From NCBI RefSeq assembly GCF_030817835.1, contig NZ_JAUSZR010000001.1, positions 806,001-870,000 of the forward strand: a DNA stretch of 64,000 nt, written 5' to 3'. The position numbers and the translations under genes are program-made. Positions 16,032 through 25,416 of this stretch are shown piece by piece. The notes below the pieces were generated by a model. The model saw only the letters and a list, made by a program, of their open reading frames with translations, was not told where the DNA came from and made no database searches. Origin of the DNA: Pseudarthrobacter sp. W1I19. GTDB lineage: Bacteria; Actinomycetota; Actinomycetes; Actinomycetales; Micrococcaceae. The first letter of the stretch is position 1. Each line of letters begins with the position of its first letter.

Positions 16032-17468
16032 TCAGTACGCGCCGGTGCTGCGGAACACCGCACGGACGGTTCGCAGGATTATGACGAGGTCAGCCATCAA
16101 GGACCAGTTCTCCACGTAGTACAGATCGAGTCGCACGGAATCCTGCCAGGACAGGTTGGACCGCCCCGAGACTTGCCAGAGCCCGGTCAGACCGGGCTTT
16201 ACGAGGAGCCGCCGCCGGACATGCTGCTCGTAAGAGTCCACTTCCTGCGCCAATGGAGGTCTCGGGCCTACCAGGCTCATGGTGCCGGCAAAGATGTTGA
16301 ACAGCTGCGGCAGTTCGTCCAGGCTGTACTTTCTCAAGAATCGGCCGGAGCGCGTCACTCTTGGGTCGTTCTTTATCTTGAAGAGGACTCCGTTTCCCTC
16401 AGAACGGTCGGCAAGTGCAGCGAGTCGTTCCTCGGCGTCGGTGACCATGGAGCGGAACTTCAGCATGCGGAATGGGTTTCCCTCCATTCCGACGCGTTCC
16501 TGCTTGAAGAGGACGGGGCCGCGGCTGTCGGCTTTGACAATGAGGCAGACCAGGGCCATCAGCGGGGCAGTCAGGGCTATGAGCAGCACCGAGATCACCA
16601 GGTCGAAGAGCCTCTTAGCGACACGTTGACCGCCTTCAAGGGTGGGCGTCGTGACATGAATCAGCGGAAGGCCGGCCAGCTGCTGAGTGTGGATGCGGGG
16701 CCCGGCGATGTCCGTCAGTGCGGGAGCCATGATCAGCCCGACGTTTCGCGCAGCCAGTTCCCAACCAAGGTGCCGGAGCGTCTGCGGGTGGAGCCGGACT
16801 CCGGCGGAGACTGCCACCACGTCAGCGCCGCAGTCTTCGATGGCAGCGAGGATGGAAGGAGTGTCCGGAGCGCTGCCCGTAATGGGAAGATTGGACTCCG
16901 GCTCAACGTCCCCGTTGCCGTGGTCGCCAGGGGTGTAGGCAGCCACGGGAAGATAACCCCCTTCACTTGCGCTGCGAAGAGATGCCGCAAGGTGCGCCAC
17001 GGCGCTGGGTCCTCCCAGTATGAGGAGGCGCGACATGCTCTTCCCTCTCCGGCGATCCAAGCTCAGGTGTTGGCGGAGGAACCACCGGGCGATCAACAGG
17101 CCAAGGAGCCCGATGGGCAGGGCCACCCCAACGTACCCCCGCGCGGTATCAATCCTCAGGACGTAAGAAAAGATCGCGACCAATCCGAAAAGCCAAAGGG
17201 AAGCCGCAGCCACGCGCCTGTACTCGTCCGTTCCGGCACCCAGGATGCGGCTCTGGCGGCTGTTCCAGGCGCCGAGCATCAGCCACCAAGCGATGATGAG
17301 TCCGATGCTGAACAAGCCATAGGCTGTTTCGTCATTCATGGACGCCAGATCGGGTTCAAAGCCGAATCGGGCTATGTAAGCTCCCGCGACCGCCCAGGTG
17401 ATAACGAATGCGTCGACAGCCCGCAGCAATCGGGACGTGCGGGCACGCCAATCGTATGTGTTGTCCAA
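16032..17468 (-). CDS. Initiating polyprenyl-phosphate sugar-phosphate transferase (cluster A)
   Basis: This enzyme places the first sugar phosphate on undecaprenyl phosphate. The 478-residue product has four or five N-terminal helices, a CoA-binding/Rossmann-like middle part, another helix near 280 and the catalytic C-terminal domain with [51 protein letters not shown] and [19 protein letters not shown] 17468 has GGGGGA just upstream and aligns with the paralogue; GTG 17498 is possible and adds ten residues. Sugar specificity cannot be told; galactose or glucose is usual for this WcaJ/WbaP/EpsE type. Confidence 0.92.
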   Translation of the reverse strand: MDNTYDWRARTSRLLRAVDAFVITWAVAGAYIARFGFEPDLASMNDETAYGLFSIGLIIAWWLMLGAWNSRQSRILGAGTDEYRRVAAASLWLFGLVAIFSYVLRIDTARGYVGVALPIGLLGLLIARWFLRQHLSLDRRRGKSMSRLLILGGPSAVAHLAASLRSASEGGYLPVAAYTPGDHGNGDVEPESNLPITGSAPDTPSILAAIEDCGADVVAVSAGVRLHPQTLRHLGWELAARNVGLIMAPALTDIAGPRIHTQQLAGLPLIHVTTPTLEGGQRVAKRLFDLVISVLLIALTAPLMALVCLIVKADSRGPVLFKQERVGMEGNPFRMLKFRSMVTDAEERLAALADRSEGNGVLFKIKNDPRVTRSGRFLRKYSLDELPQLFNIFAGTMSLVGPRPPLAQEVDSYEQHVRRRLLVKPGLTGLWQVSGRSNLSWQDSVRLDLYYVENWSLMADLVIILRTVRAVFRSTGAY

Positions 17469-17859
17469 TTTTTTCCCCCAATTCCTGACGTGAGGCACTT
17501 CTTCGCCAGGTACTCCCCCATAACCTTAACCGAAAACTGCCTCGGTAATGAAGCGGACATCGATTCAGGCGGCGTTAATTTTGGTGCAATATTAATGCGG
17601 TAGTACTCACGGCCCGCCGCTTACGCGGGGTATTCCCACGAGAACGGCGTATTTCGCAGAATCCGTTGCGATGAAACGTGCCACTATTGCCAAAGGAGGT
17701 TAGTTACGTCCTTGTCAAACAATGTTGACCGCTTGTGGTGCTAATTACATCCGGAGTCGCGAGGGTTGTATCTTGCGGTCGTCCTGCTAGCATTCGATTG
17801 CTGCGCATCGCGCTGGCAAGGGGGGCTCCCACAGTGGGAGCATAAATTTGGGGGAATGG
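17469..17859. other. Divergent intergenic region in cluster A
   Basis: This A+T-rich spacer separates the leftward sugar transferase operon from the rightward ABC exporter operon and should hold the main promoters of both. I could not fix hexamers with confidence. No gene is supported. It may be the principal control point of cluster A. Confidence 0.5.
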
Positions 17860-19644
17860 ATGATCGCCGATCTCAGGCGCGTCCGCAGCTTATTGCGGGG
17901 ACCGATTAAAGGCTGGATCATGACGGCCATTGTCGGATCGGCATTCGTTGCCGGTCTAGACACATTGGGAGTGGCAGCCATGCTGCCCCTCATGCAACTG
18001 CTGTCGGGATCAGAGCCCAGTGAAGGCATCGCCGGTTCCATCGCCGGCGTCATCGGCACGTCGGATATGCAGGCCCTCATCCTCGCCATGGCAGCCTTAG
18101 TGGGCGCTGCCTTCGTTCTAAAGACCGCCTTGACTGTGGTTTTCCGGTGGTGGCTGTTAGGCCACACCACGAAGCTCGAGGCGGAGGCCTCGACGGAACT
18201 CATGCGCCGCTACGTGCTGTCCCCTTACGCGATCCACAGAACGCGGAACATCTCGGAGATCTATCGGAACATAGCTTCCGCTGTTCCCCAGACTTTCGGT
18301 CAAGTTGTTCTGGGCCTACTTGGTATGCTCGCTGACCTACTGACCTTGGCGGCACTCGCAGTCGTGCTGTTTGTCGTCTCACCCTTGGCCACTCTGTTCT
18401 GCGTGGTCTTCTTTTTCGCTATCGGATGGGGCTCCCAACGGGCGCTCAGGGCCAGGCACCGCCTGATCGGCCAAGAGATAGCGCAAACGGACCTGGACGC
18501 ATGGACCGCTTTGATGCCGGGGCTTGACGGCTTCCGGGAAGCACGGATAACGGCGAGCACTGAGCATTTTGTCAGTAGATTCCAAACCGCGAAATTCCGC
18601 CGTGCCCGAGCCAACAGGTCCCTGTCCCTGGTGTCGGAGCTTCCCAAACATGTTCTTGAAATTGCGTTCATTGTGGGAATATGCGCCATCGCGGGGTTCT
18701 TGTTTGCTACCAACCCAGCAGAGGCTGTTGCGGTCCTCGGCGTCTTTGCAGCCGCGTCGCTGCGCATGTTGCCCACTCTGAACCGTGCTGTAGCCACTGT
18801 TGGCGTTATCCGTGCAGGCCGGGTCGGGCTGGAAATCCTCGCAAACGAGGTTCGCAAGCTCGATGGGGAAGAAATCCACAAAGAAACGCGTAACGCACCC
18901 AGCGTCTCCGCAGGTGATGTGGTCCTGAAGGACGTCCACTATCAGTTCGAGGACGCAGAGGATCCCATCCTTCGCGGGGTCTCGACGGTCATTGAACAAG
19001 GCAAAACGACAGCGTTCGTAGGATCTTCCGGCGCCGGCAAGAGCACTCTTTTGGACGTCATCCTTGGCCTCTTGGCCCCCAAGTCAGGAACTGTCACCAT
19101 CAACGGGCGGGACATCATGGATGATCTTCCCGCCTGGTTCGGTTCACTCGGCGTCGTGCCGCAGGACATCTATGTACTGGATGACACGCTTCGGACAAAT
19201 ATCGCATTCGGTAGCAGCCCGGACGAGATTGACCACGATCGATTGACTGAAGCAATCGAGCTGGCGCAACTTGCCCCCCTGCTTTCAAGCCTTCCTGATG
19301 GATTGGAGACAAGACTGGGGGAACGCGGGGTCCGCCTGTCCGGTGGCCAGCGCCAGCGCGTAGGAATAGCGAGGGCACTCTACCGGCGGCCAAAGGTCCT
19401 GGTCCTGGACGAAGCGACATCCGCGCTCGACAACGCGACGGAAAGTAAAATTACCGAAACCATCGAGGCCCTCAGCGGCCGCATGACCATTATTCTTGTC
19501 GCCCACAGACTGTCCACAGTTAGCCGGGCAGACAAAGTAATTTTTATGTCCCGCGGCCTGATCGAGGCCGAAGGGACCTTCGAGGAAGTCCGCGAAGCCA
19601 GCCCGGACTTTGCTCACCTCGTAGCCCTCGGAAAGCTGGGTTAA
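17860..19644 (+). CDS. ABC exporter, fused membrane and ATPase domains
   Basis: The 594-residue product has six membrane helices in the first 310 residues and a C-terminal ABC ATPase: Walker A GSSGAGKST (about 388), Q-loop VPQDIYVL, signature LSGGQRQRV (about 493), Walker B VLVLDEATSALD (about 513) and H-loop VAHRLST. It is a half-transporter of the exporter type, likely a homodimer, and a candidate flippase for the lipid-linked glycan of cluster A, which has no Wzx-type flippase. ATG 17860 has GGGGG 5 nt upstream; TTG 17848 is an alternative. It heads a rightward set of overlapping genes to 33116. Confidence 0.9.
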   Translation: MIADLRRVRSLLRGPIKGWIMTAIVGSAFVAGLDTLGVAAMLPLMQLLSGSEPSEGIAGSIAGVIGTSDMQALILAMAALVGAAFVLKTALTVVFRWWLLGHTTKLEAEASTELMRRYVLSPYAIHRTRNISEIYRNIASAVPQTFGQVVLGLLGMLADLLTLAALAVVLFVVSPLATLFCVVFFFAIGWGSQRALRARHRLIGQEIAQTDLDAWTALMPGLDGFREARITASTEHFVSRFQTAKFRRARANRSLSLVSELPKHVLEIAFIVGICAIAGFLFATNPAEAVAVLGVFAAASLRMLPTLNRAVATVGVIRAGRVGLEILANEVRKLDGEEIHKETRNAPSVSAGDVVLKDVHYQFEDAEDPILRGVSTVIEQGKTTAFVGSSGAGKSTLLDVILGLLAPKSGTVTINGRDIMDDLPAWFGSLGVVPQDIYVLDDTLRTNIAFGSSPDEIDHDRLTEAIELAQLAPLLSSLPDGLETRLGERGVRLSGGQRQRVGIARALYRRPKVLVLDEATSALDNATESKITETIEALSGRMTIILVAHRLSTVSRADKVIFMSRGLIEAEGTFEEVREASPDFAHLVALGKLG

Positions 19645-19648
19645 GCCG

Positions 19649-21793
19649 ATGGGCGCGCAATTGGGCGGCAACGGAACCGCCGTCATGATAACCCCTACCC
19701 TCCCGGCCTTTCCTGCCGACAATGCAGGGGCGGTTTACGTTTTTCGCGTGGCTAAGTACCTGGCCACGAACAACGACTTTACGGCGCTGGTGGTGGACGG
19801 ACCGGGAGCCCGGAGGGCGTCAACCCTCGGCCAAGTGGTGAACCACCATTTCTTTGGGGGCACCCGGGCGGCCCGGCGGCATCAAATATTCGAAACAGTC
19901 AGGCGCATTATCTTTCCGGCTACCATGGCACGCCGCATGCAGCATTCCCTCTTCCGGAATCCTGATCTCGAGGCGATCATCCGCGGCGCCGATGTCATCG
20001 ATCTGCAATGGGCAGAAACAGGATCACTTGTCCGTCGCATACGGAGAATCAACCCTGACGCGAAGGTTATCTGTACGTGGCACGACGTTCTTTCCCAGCG
20101 GTTCATGAGGGCCCGCCAGGCCTCCAACGGGACCATCAAAAAACTGCGGTGGTCTTGGGCTATAGGGGTGGCGCGCGTTTTCGAGCGGCGAATCCTGCAG
20201 GAAGCCGACGCTCTCGTTGTCCTCAGTGAAAAAGATGCTGCGCTAGTTAATTCTGGCGCTGCAGAGGTGATGGTGGTCGAACCGCCACTGGCCACCGAAG
20301 CACTGGCAAAAACCGACCGTCACCCGGGCCCTGCCAATATTCTTTTCGTGGCCAACCTGGCCCGCTGGGAAAACGAACAGGGACTTTCTTGGTTCTTGGA
20401 CGAGGTGTTGCCGAAAATCCGGCAACAGCATCCTTCAGTGACTGTCAAGGTCGCAGGCACTGGAATCCTGCCCCACGTTCAGGCTGCGGCTGATAGGGCG
20501 GATATCCACCTTCTTGGATTTGTTGCTGATCTGGCGCCCTTGTATGCCGAAGCGACCTTGGTGGTTGTTCCATTGCATCTGGGTGCTGGTGTCAAGTTCA
20601 AGGTAGTTGAGGCATTACTTGCCGGCGTTCCCGTAGTTACAACCCCAGTGGGGGCTGAGGGAATCGGCCACGCCGATTGGTATGCAGCGGTGGACCACGA
20701 GCCAGGCGGCTTCGCTGCAGGAGTTAACCGTGTTCTGGCCGACCCCCGTTCCGCAGAAGCAAAGGCCGGCCGGGTTCGCGTGGAGGCAGCCGGGATATAC
20801 GGCGCGCAGAAATTCAAGGCGCGGATGGACAACGTGTATGGGACTTCCAAAGCCTGGGCAAGTGAAGTTGTTTGCTCCACGACCCGCGGGAACGCCCCGC
20901 TGGCCGCCACTGTGGTGATCCCGGTTTTCAACGGGGCTCAAACGATTGATAAGCAACTGGCCGCCCTGGCTGCGCAGACCGGAAACTGTTCGTTCGAAGT
21001 AGTGGTATCGGACAACGGATCCACGGACCGTACCCGTGCCGTCGTGCAGGAATGGAAGGACAAATTTGCCTCCTTCAAAATCGTCGATGCCAGCCGGGTC
21101 CGGGGGGCGGCATTCGCCAGGAACGAAGGTGCCCGGCATGCGACGTCCGGGAAGATACTCTTCTGCGACGCCGACGACCTTGTCAGGGCAGGTTGGGTGA
21201 ACGAGCTGGTGGATGCCCTGGATGATCACCACTTTGTGGGCGGCGCCGTGCAGAAAGTATCGGTTGTCGGTGGTGCGTTCGAAAAGGAGAGCTCCGATGC
21301 CGACGCGAGTCCAAGGTCAGTGCACGGATTCCTTCCCTATGCGCTGACCTGCAACTGCGCGGTCCGGCGCGAAGCCTTAGTGAATGTAGGCGGCTTCGAC
21401 TCGTCGTATAAGGCTGGACATGAGGAGGCGGACTTCGGCTGGCGCCTTCAGCTCGCCGGCTATCGGATGAAGTGGCTCTCGGGAACAGTCATAGATTACG
21501 TTCAGCGAACAACAGCACTGGGTTTACTGAAGCAGAATTTCTACTACGCAAAGTCAGCCATACTCCTGTGGACTCGCTTCAGCGATGAACATCGTCTCGC
21601 TCCGGTTTCATTCAAAGGCGGCGTGCAAAACTTTGCCGCGCAGCTTATGCGGATCGGCCTGATGTCCAGTTCTGCCACCAGGAAGCCGTACGCAAAGGCC
21701 CTCGGATGGGCCGCCGGAACTGTGGCGGGCCACCTCGAATACAGGATCCTTCGCCGTGCGCCCAGACGCCAGCTCATGGTGGGCAGCGCATGA
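19649..21793 (+). CDS. Two-domain glycosyltransferase (GT4 + GT2)
   Basis: The 714-residue product fuses two glycosyltransferases. Residues about 1-400 are a GT-B retaining enzyme of GT4 type (ILFVANLARWENEQGLSWFLDEVLPKI, LLGFVADLAPLYAEATLVVVPLHLGAGVKFKVVEALLAGVPVVTTPVGAEGI). Residues about 415-714 are a GT-A inverting enzyme of GT2 type (ATVVIPVFNGAQTIDKQLAALAAQ, VVVSDNGSTDRT, ILFCDADDLVRAGW, with the DxD-like DADD). Each probably adds one sugar to the repeat unit in turn. ATG 19649 follows the exporter stop by 4 nt; a second ATG at 19685 is possible. Donor sugars are unknown. Confidence 0.9.
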   Translation: MGAQLGGNGTAVMITPTLPAFPADNAGAVYVFRVAKYLATNNDFTALVVDGPGARRASTLGQVVNHHFFGGTRAARRHQIFETVRRIIFPATMARRMQHSLFRNPDLEAIIRGADVIDLQWAETGSLVRRIRRINPDAKVICTWHDVLSQRFMRARQASNGTIKKLRWSWAIGVARVFERRILQEADALVVLSEKDAALVNSGAAEVMVVEPPLATEALAKTDRHPGPANILFVANLARWENEQGLSWFLDEVLPKIRQQHPSVTVKVAGTGILPHVQAAADRADIHLLGFVADLAPLYAEATLVVVPLHLGAGVKFKVVEALLAGVPVVTTPVGAEGIGHADWYAAVDHEPGGFAAGVNRVLADPRSAEAKAGRVRVEAAGIYGAQKFKARMDNVYGTSKAWASEVVCSTTRGNAPLAATVVIPVFNGAQTIDKQLAALAAQTGNCSFEVVVSDNGSTDRTRAVVQEWKDKFASFKIVDASRVRGAAFARNEGARHATSGKILFCDADDLVRAGWVNELVDALDDHHFVGGAVQKVSVVGGAFEKESSDADASPRSVHGFLPYALTCNCAVRREALVNVGGFDSSYKAGHEEADFGWRLQLAGYRMKWLSGTVIDYVQRTTALGLLKQNFYYAKSAILLWTRFSDEHRLAPVSFKGGVQNFAAQLMRIGLMSSSATRKPYAKALGWAAGTVAGHLEYRILRRAPRRQLMVGSA

Positions 21794-22686
21794 AACCGCT
21801 TGAAGTCAGTGCTGTGATTCCGCACTTCGGCCCGCCCGCCCCCACGCTGGCTTTGATCGAGTCGTTGCGAAGCCAAGCTTCTGTCAGCGTGCAGATCATC
21901 GTCAGTGATGACGCCTCGCCTGAACCCTTTCCGGACGTTGACGGGGTGTGTGTCGTCCGCCGGCCCGTCAACGGTGGATTCGGGTCGGCCGTCAACTCCG
22001 GGATGGCACAAGCTGATAAAGAGTACGCGCTTGTCCTCAACAGCGACTTGGAGTTGGGCCCCGGGTTCATCCGGGATCTCCTTGCTGCAGCAAAACCGTG
22101 GCAGCCCGCAGTCGTTAGCCCACAGGTCGTGGGCCGGGATGGCAGCACCCAGTGGGTGGGACGCCATTTCCCCACGGCACTGCATCAAACTGTTGAGTGG
22201 TTGTCCCCGTTGGCAAGGTACAGGCATCTGAAGTTACTCCACGAGGCCGTCGGTCACGACACCCGGTGCGTGGACGGGGCGGTAGTGCCCGTGGACTGGG
22301 TTTTCGGCGCAGCAATGCTGATCCCGGTCGCAGCGTTCAGGCAGGTGGGAGGCTTCGACGAGGGCTTCTTCATGAACAGCGAGGAAGTGGATCTACAACG
22401 GCGCCTGAAGGACATCGGTATCCCCTCTGTCTTCCTGGGGACCAGCTGCGTCATGCACGAGGGGGGCGGTTCGTCCGACCCAACGCGACGGCGGCAATGG
22501 TTGGTCGATTCCCGCCTGCGGTACGCCCGGAAATGGGGCGGTGAGCGCGCACTTAAGCTCGCGCTTTCCAGTGCTTCAGCAGCCAACTACGTGGTGAATC
22601 GAACCCGGCAGTTCCTGGGCCGGGACATCGATGCCAGGGCAACTTTGCGCGTGGAACTTTCCTACCTGACGGGCGGGAACTCATGA
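21790..22686 (+). CDS. Glycosyltransferase family 2
   Basis: The 298-residue product has the GT2 signatures VSAVIPHFGPPAPTLALIESLRSQ, IIVSDDASPEP, GGFGSAVNSGMAQA, LVLNSDLELGPGFI and a C-terminal FDEGFFMNSEEVDLQRRLKDIG block, as in rhamnosyltransferase-like enzymes. It would add a sugar to the lipid-linked repeat unit on the inner membrane face. The ATG overlaps the previous stop (ATGA), so an upstream in-frame start at 21706 is unlikely. Its own stop overlaps the next start in the same way. Confidence 0.9.
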   Translation: MKPLEVSAVIPHFGPPAPTLALIESLRSQASVSVQIIVSDDASPEPFPDVDGVCVVRRPVNGGFGSAVNSGMAQADKEYALVLNSDLELGPGFIRDLLAAAKPWQPAVVSPQVVGRDGSTQWVGRHFPTALHQTVEWLSPLARYRHLKLLHEAVGHDTRCVDGAVVPVDWVFGAAMLIPVAAFRQVGGFDEGFFMNSEEVDLQRRLKDIGIPSVFLGTSCVMHEGGGSSDPTRRRQWLVDSRLRYARKWGGERALKLALSSASAANYVVNRTRQFLGRDIDARATLRVELSYLTGGNS

Positions 22687-23690
22687 GCCAGCGGTTGCTG
22701 TTGATCACGCCCACCTTTCACGGCTATTACAAGTCCATCGCCCGCGCCTTGGAGGGCGTCGGCTACGAGGTCACCTCGCACTGCTATGACGGATTCAGTA
22801 AGGTCCGGGACAAGATACGAAACAAAGCCCTGTTCGAGCTTCCCGGCAGAATAGGGCTGGATGGAACCGGGCGGGCTGAGCAGTGGGCAACCGCCCGCGC
22901 TTTGCAGGCGCTCGAAGAAACCCGGCCGCACAAGCTGGTTGTCATCAAGGGTGATTCCTTGGGCGTGGATTTCTGGGCCGAAGTGGAGAGACGACGGCTT
23001 CCCCGGATTCTTTGGCTCTACGACGACCTCGCCCGTCACCGGTACGATGACGATTTTCTTCGCAGCATTGGACCCGTGGCCACCTATAGTCGTGACGAAG
23101 CCGCTGTGCTCACGTCGAAGGGTGTCACAGCGGCCTTTCTTCCGAATGCGTTCGATCCATCGCTTGCTTCACCACCGGCGAAGAGGACACCGGAAATCGT
23201 CTTTGTGGGGTCGCGCTACCCCAACAGGGTGGCGCTCCTTGAGGGACTGAAGCGCGACGGACTTCCGGTACGTGCCTATGGACGCCAATGGTCGCGCCAC
23301 GCTTTTGATCGGCTGCGGACCTGGGAAATCAGCCGCCCGGATCTGCCCTCGGAGCGGGACATTCCCTTGTCGCAGGCCTACGTGGTGCAGGCTGAAGCCG
23401 CTGCGGCCATCAACATCCACGGACTCCAGGCCGGACTGGCAATGCGCACCTTCGAGGTTCCAGGAATGGGTGGTCTCCAACTAATCGATCGGCCGGATGT
23501 CGCTGAGTTCTATGAACCTGGCGTTGAGGCTCTTGTCTTCGGGAACCCCAATGAACTGGGCGAGTTGGCTGCACGCGCGATTAAGGACACGTTATGGGCT
23601 GAACGGCTCCGGACAGCGGGCAGGAAACGCACGCTGGCTGAGCACACGTTCGCCCACCGAATGCCAATTCTGGAGGCACTGTGGCACTGA
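22683..23690 (+). CDS. CgeB-type glycosyltransferase
   Basis: The 335-residue product resembles the CgeB/YkvP group of GT-B-like glycosyltransferases: an N-terminal LLLITPTFHGYYKSIARALEGVGYEV, a middle HKLVVIKGD...LPRILWLYDD with VATYSRDEA, and a C-terminal IVFVGSRYPNRVALLEGL, INIHGLQAGLAMRTFEVPGMGGLQLIDRPDVAEFYEPGVEALVF. Members occur in spore-coat and surface-polymer loci. ATGA overlap with the preceding gene and a 10-bp overlap with the following one place it inside the operon. The acceptor is unknown. Confidence 0.85.
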   Translation: MSQRLLLITPTFHGYYKSIARALEGVGYEVTSHCYDGFSKVRDKIRNKALFELPGRIGLDGTGRAEQWATARALQALEETRPHKLVVIKGDSLGVDFWAEVERRRLPRILWLYDDLARHRYDDDFLRSIGPVATYSRDEAAVLTSKGVTAAFLPNAFDPSLASPPAKRTPEIVFVGSRYPNRVALLEGLKRDGLPVRAYGRQWSRHAFDRLRTWEISRPDLPSERDIPLSQAYVVQAEAAAAINIHGLQAGLAMRTFEVPGMGGLQLIDRPDVAEFYEPGVEALVFGNPNELGELAARAIKDTLWAERLRTAGRKRTLAEHTFAHRMPILEALWH

Positions 23691-24709
23691 TATACCCCAT
23701 GGACCTGCAGGCCTGGCGGGCCTGGCAGGGGCGCCAAAACCGGCTGCGAAAGCTGCGGGCCGGGATGCGCCCGGCGGCCACCCCCACCGCCTTGCTGGCC
23801 GTGCGCGGAGCGTCGCCACGCGTCCTGGTCGCGCTGGACGCGCCGACACCCACGCAGCTGGCATCTTTGCTGAAGCCGCTGGAGCTGTTGGGCAATGTAG
23901 ATGCCGCGGTACTCCTGCCCGGCCGGATGAGCCACCTCCTCCAAGGGGACTGGACCTGGTCGCGGGTTTCGGCAGAGCTTGTTCCCGAGGAGCTTTCCAC
24001 CGTCCGTGTCGTGTTGGGCGTCGGCCACTACTTACCGATAGGCGGGCTGGCCGAGCTCTATGGCCAACAGGTACAGGCGCAGTTCTTGGTGGTCCAGCAT
24101 GGCCTGCTAACGCCGCACGCACCGCCGCTTCCCGGAAACTCGCTGCTGTTGGCCTTTTCGGAACAGGACGCCCAGTATGCGATCTCGAAGAGATCAGATG
24201 TAGCCCACACGGTGGTTGGTTCACAACTGCTCTGGGATGCGGCAGGGGACGCCAAGATCGGCGTGGTGTCGGACCAGCCGGTTTTCCTGGGCCAGCTGCA
24301 TGGGGCGGAGCTTCCGCGGCCGGGCAAGGCCCGGACAACGTCGATGTTTTGCAGGTCCACTGGAGCCCTTTACCGGCCCCATCCTGCTGAAACAGACATC
24401 CTTTCAAGGGCGCAGCACGCCTATTGGGAGCGGCGGGGGTTGTCCATTGATCGTGCCGGTGGGCCCTTGCGTGAGCTGACCCAGCCGGTGGTTTCCATCT
24501 TCAGCACTGGTGTTCTGGAGGCTGCCGTGAGGGGTCTTCCGGCGTGGGTGACCTACCACAATCCGCCGCCCTGGCTGGAGGAGTTCTGGGAGCGATACTC
24601 GCTGTCGCAGTGGGGCAGGGACGCAACCCTTCCTCCCGTCCAACCCGCTGTTGAACCGGCAGTCGCGATAGCCCGCATCGTAAAAAATCTTATCGGAGAG
24701 TCCCCATGA
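23681..24709 (+). CDS. Unrecognised polysaccharide-cluster protein, possible GT-B-type transferase
   Basis: The 342-residue product has no motif I can name with certainty. It has alternating hydrophobic strands (RVLVALDAP, VDAAVLLPG, VRVVLGVGHYLP, QFLVVQHGLLTPHAPPLP), a later TSMFCRSTGALYRPHPAETD, and QPVVSIFSTGVLEAAVRGLPAWVTYHN. RPHPxE and STGVLEA recall capsule polysaccharide transferases and CDP-glycerol/polysialyl-type enzymes, which would fit the CMP-sugar synthetase gene just downstream. GTG 23681 has GGAGG 4 nt upstream and lies within the end of the CgeB-type gene. A CMP-sugar-using transferase is my best guess. Confidence 0.7.
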   Translation: MALIYPMDLQAWRAWQGRQNRLRKLRAGMRPAATPTALLAVRGASPRVLVALDAPTPTQLASLLKPLELLGNVDAAVLLPGRMSHLLQGDWTWSRVSAELVPEELSTVRVVLGVGHYLPIGGLAELYGQQVQAQFLVVQHGLLTPHAPPLPGNSLLLAFSEQDAQYAISKRSDVAHTVVGSQLLWDAAGDAKIGVVSDQPVFLGQLHGAELPRPGKARTTSMFCRSTGALYRPHPAETDILSRAQHAYWERRGLSIDRAGGPLRELTQPVVSIFSTGVLEAAVRGLPAWVTYHNPPPWLEEFWERYSLSQWGRDATLPPVQPAVEPAVAIARIVKNLIGESP

Positions 24710-25416
24710 CTATTCTTTGCATCATTCCCGTCAGAGGCGGTTCCAAGGGGGTGCCCCGCAAGAACCTGCGGGACGTCGGTGGCAAACCCTTGGTCGTTTG
24801 GACCATCGAACAAGCGCTGGCAGCCAGCGGCCTGGACGTCCTGGTGTCCACCGACGACCCGGAGATCGCCGACGTCGCCCGTGCCGCAGGAGCCGACGTG
24901 CCCTTCCTGCGGCCAGCCGAGCTTGCCCAAGACCAGACGGCCACTGAGCCCGTGGTGGAGCACGCCATCGGGTTCAGATCTGACCAGGGACAACGGCCGG
25001 ACGCCGTGATGCTTCTGCAGGCCACCTCGCCGATCCGCTTCAAAGGAACACTGGACCGCGCGGTAGCCCAGTTCAAGGAGACGGGGGTGGATTCCCTAGT
25101 GGGAGTAGTTCCGCAGACACCCTTCCTGTGGACCATGGGAGAGCGGCCCAGAGCCGACTACGAGGTCGGAAGCCGGCCCCGCCGTCAGGACCTCGCGGCA
25201 GAGGATTTCCGTTACCGCGAGACCGGGTCACTCTACCTAACCCGAACCGAAATCTACGAGCAGCACCATAACCGCCTGGGCGGGCGCATCGGATTGTTTG
25301 TTATGGCCGAGGGGGAGGGCGCCGATGTTGACACAGAAGTGGACCTCTCCATTGCGCAGCAGCAAATGATTCGCTTCCGTCGGGAAATGGGCACTGAAGG
25401 GGAAGCCTCGCAATGA
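24706..25416 (+). CDS. Acylneuraminate-type cytidylyltransferase (NeuA-like)
   Basis: The 236-residue product is a CMP-nonulosonate synthetase-type nucleotidyltransferase: CIIPVRGGSKGVPRKNLRDVGGKPLVVWTI at the N-terminus, VSTDDPEIADVA, VMLLQATSPIR and YRETGSLYLTR. It would activate a sugar acid with CTP; the residues do not let me tell sialic, legionaminic, pseudaminic or another acid. It overlaps both neighbours by 4 bp (ATGA), including the NeuB fusion that should make its substrate. No NeuC-type UDP-GlcNAc 2-epimerase is in the cluster. Confidence 0.9.
   Translation: MTILCIIPVRGGSKGVPRKNLRDVGGKPLVVWTIEQALAASGLDVLVSTDDPEIADVARAAGADVPFLRPAELAQDQTATEPVVEHAIGFRSDQGQRPDAVMLLQATSPIRFKGTLDRAVAQFKETGVDSLVGVVPQTPFLWTMGERPRADYEVGSRPRRQDLAAEDFRYRETGSLYLTRTEIYEQHHNRLGGRIGLFVMAEGEGADVDTEVDLSIAQQQMIRFRREMGTEGEASQ

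Noticed and set aside
15930..17603. 557-codon plus-strand frame opposite the cluster A sugar transferase
   Set aside because: It is the antisense shadow of a gene with clear catalytic motifs and has no recognisable protein features.
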